A DNA stretch of 10,040 nt from Actinomycetes bacterium (lineage in GTDB: Bacteria; Actinomycetota; Actinomycetes; Mycobacteriales; Mycobacteriaceae): the NCBI GenBank assembly GCA_023415515.1, contig JAEZKH010000042.1, positions 1-10,040 on the forward strand, read 5' to 3'. The notes under the pieces are model-generated. The model saw only the letters and a program-made list of their open reading frames with translations, searched no databases and was not told the DNA's origin. The position numbers and the translations under genes are program-made. Numbering within the stretch: the first letter of the stretch is position 1; each line of letters opens with the position of its first letter. Positions 1-6,685 of the stretch are shown here, piece by piece.

Positions 1-1328
1 GCGCCGCACAGCCTGCGTGGGGTGGTGCGACCCCGGTCGATCGAGCGACTGTGCTGGCCAAACTCGCGGCGCTGATGTCCGACCACGCCGATGAACTGGT
101 CGCCGAGGAGGTGAGCCAGACCGGAAAGCCCGCCCGGCTCGCGCGGGAATTCGACGTGCCGGGCAGCATCGACAACGTCGACTTCTTCGCAGGCGCCGCG
201 CGCCATCTCGAGGGCAAGGCCACCGCCGAGTATTCCGGCGACCACACCTCGAGCATCCGCCGCGAGGCCGTCGGGGTGGTCGCCACGATCACCCCGTGGA
301 ACTACCCCTTGCAGATGGCGGTGTGGAAGGTTCTTCCCGCCCTCGCAGCGGGCTGCAGCGTCGTCATCAAACCGGCCGAGCTGACACCGCTGACCACGCT
401 GACCCTGGCCCGGCTGGCCACCGACGCCGGGCTGCCCGACGGGGTCCTCAACGTGGTCACGGGTGCCGGCGGCGATGTCGGAACCGCGCTGGCCGGCCAC
501 CGCGACCTCGACGTCGTCACGTTCACCGGGTCGACGCCGGTGGGACGCAAGGTGATGGCCGCCGCCGCGGTGCACGGCCACCGCACGCAACTCGAGTTGG
601 GCGGAAAGGCGCCGTTCGTGGTGTTCGACGACGCCGACCTCGACGCCGCGATCCAGGGTGCTGTCGCTGGCTCGTTGATCAACACCGGGCAGGACTGCAC
701 GGCCGCCACGCGTGCCCTCGTAGCGCGCCCGCTCTACGACGATTTCGTCGCAGGTGTCGCCGAGGTGATGGGCAAGGTCGTCGTCGGCGACCCGGATGAC
801 GACGACACCGACCTCGGGCCGCTGATCTCGATGGCACACCGCGCGAAGGTCGCGGGCATGGTCGAGCGGGCGCCGGGGCAGAACGGCCGGATCGTCACCG
901 GCGGCAGCGCGCCCGATCTGCCCGGTTCCTTCTACCGGCCGACGGTGATAGCCGACGTGGCCGAGGACTCCGAGGTGTACCGCGACGAGATCTTCGGCCC
1001 GGTGCTGACCGTTCGGCCGTTCACCGACGACGACGACGCGCTGCGACAGGCCAACGACACCGCCTACGGTTTGGCGGCCTCGGCGTGGACCCGCGACGTC
1101 TACCGAGCGCAGCGCGCGTCGCGCGAGATCACTGCCGGCAGCGTGTGGATCAACGACCACATCCCGATCATCAGCGAGATGCCCCACGGCGGGGTCGGCG
1201 CCTCCGGCTTCGGCAAAGACATGTCGGATTACTCGTTCGAGGAGTACCTGACCATCAAGCACGTGATGAGCGACATCACCGGCGTCGCCGAAAAGGACTG
1301 GCACCGGATCATCTTCAGCAAGCGTTAG
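1..1328 (+). CDS. patD: Gamma-aminobutyraldehyde dehydrogenase, PatD-type (5' end cut by window)
   Basis: NAD(P)+-dependent aldehyde dehydrogenase, probably cytosolic, predicted to oxidise 4-aminobutyraldehyde (from putrescine) to GABA. The frame is open from base 3, and the residues before the first GTG at 51 (AAQPAWGGATPVDRAT) match the normal N-terminal region of the family, so the true start lies upstream of the window. Visible family features are the TPWNYP motif with the oxyanion Asn at 300-302, VVIKPAE, the FTGS nucleotide-binding motif, LELGGK with the general-base Glu at 594-596, GQDCTA with the nucleophile Cys at 696-698, and EIFGPVL. The GQDCTA context, SEMPHGG and the ending GFGKDMSDYSFEEYLTIKHV resemble E. 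coli PatD (YdcW) as I remember it, more than betaine- or succinate-semialdehyde dehydrogenases. The following GabP-like permease supports this substrate. Betaine aldehyde dehydrogenase is the main alternative. Family is certain, substrate is inferred. Confidence 0.85.
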   Translation, partial: AAQPAWGGATPVDRATVLAKLAALMSDHADELVAEEVSQTGKPARLAREFDVPGSIDNVDFFAGAARHLEGKATAEYSGDHTSSIRREAVGVVATITPWNYPLQMAVWKVLPALAAGCSVVIKPAELTPLTTLTLARLATDAGLPDGVLNVVTGAGGDVGTALAGHRDLDVVTFTGSTPVGRKVMAAAAVHGHRTQLELGGKAPFVVFDDADLDAAIQGAVAGSLINTGQDCTAATRALVARPLYDDFVAGVAEVMGKVVVGDPDDDDTDLGPLISMAHRAKVAGMVERAPGQNGRIVTGGSAPDLPGSFYRPTVIADVAEDSEVYRDEIFGPVLTVRPFTDDDDALRQANDTAYGLAASAWTRDVYRAQRASREITAGSVWINDHIPIISEMPHGGVGASGFGKDMSDYSFEEYLTIKHVMSDITGVAEKDWHRIIFSKR

Positions 1329-1415
1329 TGCCGTTCGGCGCCGGCCCGCCACGAACGCCGTGGGTTAGGGCGTCTTGCGATCGGGGTACTCCCGGCGAGT
1401 CTGTTCATGATCGCT

Positions 1416-1420
1416 AGGAG
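1416..1420 (+). promoter_or_regulatory. Ribosome binding site deciding the permease start
   Basis: AGGAG lies 5 nt before ATG 1426. A possible GTG start at 1420 would overlap this Shine-Dalgarno sequence, so ATG 1426 is preferred. The remaining bases between the two genes (1329-1425) show no convincing promoter or terminator, which is consistent with co-transcription with the upstream dehydrogenase. Confidence 0.65.
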
Positions 1421-1425
1421 TGCCC

Positions 1426-2832
1426 ATGAGCGCGTCGCCGGGATTGAAGAAGGCTCTGAGTCAGCGTCAGCTGAGGATGATCGCGATCGGCGGCGTCATC
1501 GGCGCCGGCCTGTTCGTCGGTTCCGGGGTGGTGATGGCCGATACCGGTCCCGGCGCGTTCATCACCTATGCGCTCTCTGGCGTGCTGATCATCATGGTCA
1601 TGCGGATGCTCGCGGAGATGGCCGTTGCGAACCCGTCGACGGGATCCTTCGCCGACTATTCCCGTGACGCCCTCGGCCACTGGGCCGGTTTCTCGGTCGG
1701 GTGGCTGTACTGGTACTTCTGGGTGATCGTCGTCGGCTTCGAGGCGATCGCGGGTGCCAAGATCGTCCAGTACTGGATCGACATCCCACTGTGGTTGTGT
1801 GCGTTGGCCTTCATGGTGCTGATGACCGCCACGAACCTCTTCTCGGTGAAGTCCTACGGCGAATTCGAGTTCTGGTTCGCCGGCATCAAGGTGGCCGCGA
1901 TCGTCGTCTTCATTGCCATCGGGGCATGTTTCGTCCTCGGCCTGTGGCCGAACAAGTCGGCTGATTTCTCCAACCTGTGGAGCCAGGGCGGATTCATGCC
2001 GTTGGGCTTCGGCGTGGTCACCGTCGGGATCGTCACGGTCATCTTCTCGATGGTCGGGCCGGAGATCGCGACGATCGCCGCCGCCGAATCGTCGGACCCC
2101 GAGAAGGCGGTCGCCAAGGCGGCCAACTCGGTGATCTGGCGGATCCTGATCTTCTATGTGTTGTCGGTCTTCCTGCTGGTGACGATCGTGCCGTGGAACG
2201 ACGACGACCTCGCGGCCTCGCCGTTCGTCGCGGCGTTCACCAAGATGGGCATTCCCTACGCCGACCACATCATGAACGCCGTCGTGCTGACCGCGGTGCT
2301 GAGCTGCCTGAACTCGGGCATGTACACCGCCTCGCGCATGCTGTTCGTGCTCGCCGCCCGCAATGAGGCGCCGGCACTGCTGGTGAAGTTGTCCAACCGC
2401 GGCGTCCCCGTCAACGCGATCCTGTTCTCGTCGATAGTCGGGTTCGCCTGCGTCTTCGCCGCCGCATTCGCCGAGAAGACGATCTTCGCGTTCCTGCTGA
2501 ACTCCAGCGGCGCGATCATCCTGTTCGTCTACATCCTGATCGCGATCTCGCAGATCGTGTTGCGCCGCCGCAACAAAGACCAGGACCTGCGGCTGAAGAT
2601 GTGGCTGTTCCCGGCGCTGTCGATCCTGACCACCGCGGGGATGCTGGCGATCCTGGTCCAGATGTTCTTCGACGATGAGCTGCGTTCCCAGCTGTTGCTC
2701 AGCCTCGCGTCGTGGGTGGTGGTGCTGGGGTTCTACTTCCTCAACAAGCGGTTCAACACGAGCCATCACATCGATGCAGACGCAGCGGAGGCGAAGGCGC
2801 GCCGGTTGGCGGCTGACAGAATCGAGGCATGA
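1426..2832 (+). CDS. gabP: GabP-like GABA/amino-acid permease (APC superfamily)
   Basis: Integral membrane amino-acid:proton symporter of 468 residues, about the length of E. coli GabP (466), with roughly 12 hydrophobic segments. The first helix carries the broken-helix motif GVIGAGLFVGSG (about residues 23-34), where APC transporters bind the substrate's alpha-amino/carboxyl end. Further GabP-like blocks are MRMLAEMAVANPSTGSF (59-75), the aromatic WLYWYFWV (93-100), SYGEFEFW (143-150), PEIATIAAAES, NSVIWRI and CLNSGMYTASRML. The match to remembered E. coli GabP runs along the whole chain. GABA is therefore the likely substrate, with other gamma/beta-amino acids or a neutral amino acid possible. 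The gene follows a 4-aminobutyraldehyde dehydrogenase by 97 bp and its stop overlaps the next start (ATGA), so it is probably translationally coupled to the GGT-like gene. Start chosen by the AGGAG site. Confidence 0.85.
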   Translation: MSASPGLKKALSQRQLRMIAIGGVIGAGLFVGSGVVMADTGPGAFITYALSGVLIIMVMRMLAEMAVANPSTGSFADYSRDALGHWAGFSVGWLYWYFWVIVVGFEAIAGAKIVQYWIDIPLWLCALAFMVLMTATNLFSVKSYGEFEFWFAGIKVAAIVVFIAIGACFVLGLWPNKSADFSNLWSQGGFMPLGFGVVTVGIVTVIFSMVGPEIATIAAAESSDPEKAVAKAANSVIWRILIFYVLSVFLLVTIVPWNDDDLAASPFVAAFTKMGIPYADHIMNAVVLTAVLSCLNSGMYTASRMLFVLAARNEAPALLVKLSNRGVPVNAILFSSIVGFACVFAAAFAEKTIFAFLLNSSGAIILFVYILIAISQIVLRRRNKDQDLRLKMWLFPALSILTTAGMLAILVQMFFDDELRSQLLLSLASWVVVLGFYFLNKRFNTSHHIDADAAEAKARRLAADRIEA

Positions 2833-4409
2833 GGCTCTCGTTCACCGGAGCGTTGGCAGCCCCGCACTCGCTGGCCACCGAAGCGGGCGCGCAGGCGTAT
2901 CACAACGGCGGCAACGCAATCGATGCTGCCATTGCCGCCGCCGCCGTCCTGACCGTGGTGTATCCGCACAATGTCGCACTTGGCGGCGATCTGATCGCGT
3001 TGATCCGCACGCCCGGGCGTGAGGTGCGCTGCGTCAACGCGTCCGGCTGGGCGGGTCAGGCCGCAGCAGCCGCCGACCTGCGGGCCCGGCACGGAAACCG
3101 GCTGCCTGTACGGGGCGCGGATGCGGTGACGGTGCCCGGCGGTGTTCGCGGCTGGGATGCGTTGCGCCGCTTCGGGGCCCGGCTGGACTGGTCAGCCACG
3201 TTGGCGACCGCGGAGTCGGCCGCCCGCACCGGCGTAGCCGTGGCGCCGTCGGTGGCGGCGCACATCGCGGGCGCCGAGGCCGCCGATCTCGTCGGCACAG
3301 GGGACTTCGACCGGGTCTTTCGGCCAGGCGGCAGAAACCTGTGCAGCGGAGAGGACTTCGTCCAACCGGCGCTCGCCGACAGCTTCGCCGCGCTGCGCGA
3401 AGGCGGCCCGGATTCGTTCTACGAAGGGACTCTCGCCGAGCGCAGCGTCGCCTATCTGCGGTCACGCGGGTCGACGTTGACGACCGACGACTTCGCAACG
3501 TTCCAACCAGAAGTCGTCAAGCCGATCTCGACGGAGTTCGGCGGTCTCACAGTGCTCACCAGCCCGCCGAACACGCACGGCCTGCTGCTGTTGCGGGCCC
3601 TGCGCGCCATCGACGAACTCCCGATCTCCGACCCGATCGGGATCGGGCTCGGCAGGCTCATGCGGGTCTTCCACCGCGCCAACGCCTTACGCGAGATGTA
3701 TGTGGCCGATCCGCGGTTCGTCGATGTCGACGTCGAGGCACTTGTCAACGACACGCTGGACGCGCAGGCCGACGGCGACACCGGCGGGTCCGCTCCCGCC
3801 GGGTTGCCGCGCGGCGACACCGTCGGCGTCGCCGCCGCCGACTCCGACGGATATGCGGTGTCGCTCATCCAGAGTGTGTATTACGCATTCGGGTCGGGGC
3901 TGATCGATCCGGACACCGGAATCCTGTTCCACAACCGAGGTGTCGGCTTCGTGCTGGACGCCGAGTCGCCGAACGTCATCGCTCCGCGCAAACGGCCGTT
4001 GCACACCCTCATGCCGGTGATGACCCTCGACGCGGGCGTGCCGCGCCACGTCCTGGCGACCATGGGCGGACAGGGTCAGCCCCAGATCCTCGCGCAGGTG
4101 CTGCTGAGGGCGCTGGCGGGCGCGACGGCCCAGGAGTCGGTGGCAGCGCCGCGCGCTGTCGTCGGGCTGCAGAGCCGGCGCGCCACCGCCGATTCAGTGA
4201 CCGCCGAGTCCGACATCGACGCCGCGGCACAGGAATCCGTCGTGCGCGCGGGCCTGCCGATCATCGGTGTGGCGCCGAGCTCCGATGAGCTCGGGCACAC
4301 CAATGTCGTGTTCACCGACGCCGGGGGAGCGATGACGGCGGCGTCGGATCCACGGTCGGACGGCGCGGCCGTCGTCGCGCACTATCCGGGCAGCGCCGAG
4401 CCTAGGTGA
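2829..4409 (+). CDS. Gamma-glutamyltransferase-superfamily Ntn-hydrolase, cytoplasmic
   Basis: Predicted self-cleaving N-terminal-nucleophile hydrolase of 526 residues. The N-terminal TGALAAPHSLATEAG and GGNAIDAAIAAA blocks, VTVPGGVRGWDAL, and the second-half block SGLIDPDTGILFHNRG followed by RKRPLHTLMPVM identify the GGT/cephalosporin-acylase-like superfamily. The likely nucleophile and cleavage point is Thr331 (codon 3819-3821, in GDTVG), giving subunits of about 330 and 196 residues. There is no signal peptide, unlike classical periplasmic GGT, so a cytosolic role is expected. Residues that bind the gamma-glutamyl group in E. coli GGT seem mostly replaced: NASGWAG (70-76) where DYRExAP with its Arg is expected, and HNRGVGF where NNxMDDF is expected. 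The substrate is therefore uncertain. Coupling to the permease by ATGA suggests hydrolysis of an imported or gamma-glutamylated amine/GABA compound, but that is inference. Other options are an acylase or a glutathione-conjugate hydrolase. Confidence 0.8.
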   Translation: MRLSFTGALAAPHSLATEAGAQAYHNGGNAIDAAIAAAAVLTVVYPHNVALGGDLIALIRTPGREVRCVNASGWAGQAAAAADLRARHGNRLPVRGADAVTVPGGVRGWDALRRFGARLDWSATLATAESAARTGVAVAPSVAAHIAGAEAADLVGTGDFDRVFRPGGRNLCSGEDFVQPALADSFAALREGGPDSFYEGTLAERSVAYLRSRGSTLTTDDFATFQPEVVKPISTEFGGLTVLTSPPNTHGLLLLRALRAIDELPISDPIGIGLGRLMRVFHRANALREMYVADPRFVDVDVEALVNDTLDAQADGDTGGSAPAGLPRGDTVGVAAADSDGYAVSLIQSVYYAFGSGLIDPDTGILFHNRGVGFVLDAESPNVIAPRKRPLHTLMPVMTLDAGVPRHVLATMGGQGQPQILAQVLLRALAGATAQESVAAPRAVVGLQSRRATADSVTAESDIDAAAQESVVRAGLPIIGVAPSSDELGHTNVVFTDAGGAMTAASDPRSDGAAVVAHYPGSAEPR

Positions 4410-4420
4410 AGCCTAGGTGA
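4400..4420. repeat. 11-bp tandem repeat / small hairpin at convergent gene ends
   Basis: GCCTAGGTGA occurs at 4400-4409 and again at 4411-4420. Because CCTAGG is self-complementary, the two copies (4401-4406 and 4412-4417) can also pair as a 6-bp stem with a 5-nt loop. The first copy supplies the TGA stop of the + strand GGT-like gene (4407-4409), and the second supplies the TAG stop of the - strand dehydrogenase (4415-4413). No strong T-run follows directly on either side, so a terminator role is only possible, not shown. Confidence 0.5.
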
Positions 4421-5762
4421 TGCGAATCAGTTTCTTGTTGACGAACTCGTCGATGCCGTAACGACCGAGTTCGCGGCCGAAACCGGATCGCTTGACACCG
4501 CCGAACGGCAACTCGACGCCTTCTGCGCCAACGGCGTTGACGAACACCATGCCCGCCTCGATGCGGTCGGCGACGCGCTTGGCCTGCTCGTCGTCGGTGG
4601 TGAAGACGTAGGAGCCGAGCCCGAACGGGGTGTCGTTGGCGAGTTCGACGGCCTCTTCCTCCGAGCCGACCTTGTACACGGTCGCGACCGGTCCGAACAG
4701 CTCCTCCTTGTAGGAGGGTGAGTCCGGCGACACGTCGGTGAGCACGCCCGGCGGGAAGAACGCGCCCTTGCGCTCACCCTCGGAGACCAGCTTGGCCCCG
4801 TCGTCGACGGCCTGCTTCACCTGCTTCTCCAGCCGCTCGGCGGCCGCGACGGAGGACAACGGCGCGAGTCCGTCGGCCTTCTCGAGCACCTTCTTGGTGA
4901 ACTTGTCCAGGAAGTCGTCGTAGATGCTGTCGGCGACGATGATCCGCTTCGCGGCGTTGCAGGCCTGCCCGGTGTTCTCGAACCGGCCGTCGACGGCGGC
5001 GTCCACGGTGGCGTCGAGGTCGTCGGCGCTGAGCACGATGAACGGATCGGAGCCTCCCAGCTCGAGGACCACCTTCTTCAGGTTCCGTCCCGCGATCTCG
5101 GCGACCGCGGCGCCCGCGCGCTCAGAACCCGTCAGCGAAACACCCTGCACGCGAGGGTCGGCGATGATGTTCGCCGCCTGCTCGTTGGTTGCGTAGATGT
5201 TGACGTAGGCGCCCTCCGGGTAGCCCGCGTCGAGGAAGATCTGCTGCATGGCCTCGGCCGACTCGGGGCACTGCGGAGCGTGCTTGAGCAGGATCGTGTT
5301 GCCCAGCGTCAGGTTCGGGCCCGCGAAACGAGCGACCTGATAGTAGGGGTAGTTCCAGGGCATGATCCCGAGCAGGACGCCGACCGAACTACGCCGGATC
5401 AGCGCCGAACCTTCGCCGTCGAGCAGTTCGATCGGTTCGTCGGCGAGAAACTTCTCGGCGTTGTCGGCGTAGTACTGGTAGATCGCGGCGCTGAATTCGG
5501 CTTCGCCCTCGGACTGGTCGATCGGCTTACCCATCTCGCGGTTGATGATCTTCGCGAGGTCCTTCTTGCGTTCGTCGTGCAACTCACCGACTCGGCGGAT
5601 CAGCGCCGCGCGGTCTGCGACGGTCGAATTGCGGGACCACTCGCGGTGCGCCTTGGCCGCCGCGGCGATCGCGGCTTCGATGTCCTGATCTGTGGCCGTC
5701 GGGTATTCCTTGACCACTTCACCTGTCGACGGGTCGGTGACGGCGTACATGGACGTGCTCAT
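4413..5762 (-). CDS. Succinate-semialdehyde dehydrogenase (Sad/GabD1-like)
   Basis: Cytosolic NAD(P)+-dependent aldehyde dehydrogenase of 449 residues, predicted to convert succinate semialdehyde to succinate, the last step of GABA breakdown. Key sites are all present: MPWNYP with Asn137, LLKHAP with Lys160 (the KHAP form is typical of E. coli Sad and M. tuberculosis GabD1), LTGSERAG at 210-217, LELGGSDPFIV with Glu234, NTGQACNAAKR with Cys268, and EELFGP near 353-358. ELPFGGVKRSGFGRELGRYG is the usual family ending. The segment after FLDKF is about eight residues shorter than in Sad: the usual GDPxDxxTDxGPL loop is reduced to ADGLAPL (296-302). Start chosen at 5762 because AAGGAG precedes it by 10 nt; the open frame extends to 5933 but would run into the stress-protein gene. 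It is the third gene of the permease/stress-protein operon, 32 bp downstream of the latter. Family certain, substrate likely. Confidence 0.85.
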   Translation of the reverse strand: MSTSMYAVTDPSTGEVVKEYPTATDQDIEAAIAAAAKAHREWSRNSTVADRAALIRRVGELHDERKKDLAKIINREMGKPIDQSEGEAEFSAAIYQYYADNAEKFLADEPIELLDGEGSALIRRSSVGVLLGIMPWNYPYYQVARFAGPNLTLGNTILLKHAPQCPESAEAMQQIFLDAGYPEGAYVNIYATNEQAANIIADPRVQGVSLTGSERAGAAVAEIAGRNLKKVVLELGGSDPFIVLSADDLDATVDAAVDGRFENTGQACNAAKRIIVADSIYDDFLDKFTKKVLEKADGLAPLSSVAAAERLEKQVKQAVDDGAKLVSEGERKGAFFPPGVLTDVSPDSPSYKEELFGPVATVYKVGSEEEAVELANDTPFGLGSYVFTTDDEQAKRVADRIEAGMVFVNAVGAEGVELPFGGVKRSGFGRELGRYGIDEFVNKKLIRIT

Positions 5763-5772
5763 TTCCTCTTCT

Positions 5773-5778
5773 CTCCTT
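5773..5778 (-). promoter_or_regulatory. Ribosome binding site of the semialdehyde dehydrogenase
   Basis: On the - strand AAGGAG is followed by 10 nt (itself purine-rich, ending AGAGGAA) and then ATG at 5762. This strong site sets the start codon and argues against the longer open frame beginning at 5933. Confidence 0.65.
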
Positions 5779-5794
5779 AACTCGACTGACGTTC

Positions 5795-6658
5795 TCAGGC
5801 GGCGTCGCGGGGCACTACGATCACTGGCGCGTCGGTACCCGCCAGGATACGAGCGGCCGTAGACCCCAAGAAGATTCGCCGTGGTGCAGCAAACCGGCTG
5901 GAGCCTACGACCAGCACGTCGGTGTCGTTCCATTTCAGCTGCTTCAGCGCCGACTCCAGCGTCAATCCGCCGGTGACGACCGACTCGATATCCGGTGCGT
6001 CGGGCAAAGCTCGGGCCGCCCGCGCCAGGTTCTCCTCGGCTGCGGTGATCTGGATCTGGCGCACCTGCAGCGCGCTGTCGGCTTCGGCGAGGTTCTCCGC
6101 TGACACCAGCGACACCATCCGGATCGACAGATTGGCCGCACCGGCCAGCGTCAGCGCAAACGGCAGCGGATTGTCGTCGCCGGGCCTGGTGGGAACGGCG
6201 GCGGTGATGGCCGTGACGGCGTCCGGGGGATCGTCGGAGTAGCCACGCGGCGCCAGCGCGACCGGGATCGGCGAGGCGTGCAGGAGCGCACCGGCAACGG
6301 ATCCGACGACGTGGCCACCGAAGATGCCGTCACGCGCGCCGCCGATGACGATCAGGTCGGAGTCCTTGCCCTCGGCGAAGGTGATCATCGATTCGGCGAA
6401 CGACTCACCGATCAGCACCGTCGAGTTCGCGTTCACCCCGCGGTCGCCCAGTGCGCCGACCGCCCGCGAGATCCATTGCTCGCCCTTGTTGACCAGGAAC
6501 TGTTGATACTGGGCGCGGCCGGGATGGCCGTCCGGCATCTCCTCGCGGACGACGAGCACGACGTCGACCTCGGCATCGAATGTCTTGGCGAGAGTGCTCG
6601 CCAGCGCTACGCCGTCGTCGCCGGTCGGCGTCGCGAGATATCCGACCGTCAGATGCAT
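5795..6658 (-). CDS. Tandem-domain universal stress protein (UspA family)
   Basis: Cytoplasmic protein of 287 residues built from two Usp domains, roughly 1-140 and 145-287; mycobacterial two-domain Usp proteins are about this size. Each domain ends with a recognisable nucleotide-loop region: IGGARDGIFGGHVVGS (105-120) followed by SPIPVALAP, and VGSSRFAAPRRIFLGS (251-266) followed by DAPVIVVPR. In both, the spacing G-x2-[G]-x9-G-S is kept but the second Gly is Arg (Arg109, Arg255), so ATP binding may be altered. Start at ATG 6658 is supported by GGAG 5 nt upstream. It lies 27 bp after the permease stop and 32 bp before the dehydrogenase start, so the three are very likely one operon. Usp proteins next to transporters can modulate transport or sense energy state; which applies here cannot be read from the sequence. 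Confidence 0.9.
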   Translation of the reverse strand: MHLTVGYLATPTGDDGVALASTLAKTFDAEVDVVLVVREEMPDGHPGRAQYQQFLVNKGEQWISRAVGALGDRGVNANSTVLIGESFAESMITFAEGKDSDLIVIGGARDGIFGGHVVGSVAGALLHASPIPVALAPRGYSDDPPDAVTAITAAVPTRPGDDNPLPFALTLAGAANLSIRMVSLVSAENLAEADSALQVRQIQITAAEENLARAARALPDAPDIESVVTGGLTLESALKQLKWNDTDVLVVGSSRFAAPRRIFLGSTAARILAGTDAPVIVVPRDAA

Positions 6659-6663
6659 CGGCG

Positions 6664-6667
6664 CTCC
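6664..6667 (-). promoter_or_regulatory. Ribosome binding site of the universal stress protein
   Basis: TTGGAG on the - strand ends 5 nt before ATG 6658 and supports that start. Confidence 0.55.
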
Positions 6668-6685
6668 AACGCTCTGGTCGTCCTC

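Noticed and set aside
51..53. GTG as the true start of the first dehydrogenase
   Set aside because: The frame is open back to base 3 and those residues (AAQPAWGG...DRAT) are normal family sequence, so the gene is cut by the window edge.
1420..1422. GTG start for the permease
   Set aside because: It overlaps the AGGAG ribosome site; ATG 1426 has proper spacing.
1329..1425. Promoter in the gap before the GabP-like gene
   Set aside because: A TTGCGA-like -35 is present at 1375-1380 but no -10 box lies at workable spacing.
1414..2769. 451-aa open frame on the - strand opposite the GabP-like permease
   Set aside because: Its composition (very rich in Asp, Arg, His, Gln, no recognisable motif) is what the complement of a GC-rich membrane protein gives, and the + strand gene is unambiguous.
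3341..4288. 315-aa + strand frame inside the GGT-like gene
   Set aside because: Arg-rich out-of-frame shadow; the GGT-like frame carries the family motifs throughout.
5763..5933. 57-residue N-terminal extension of the succinate-semialdehyde dehydrogenase
   Set aside because: It would run into the stress-protein gene, is Arg-rich, and bypasses the AAGGAG site before ATG 5762.
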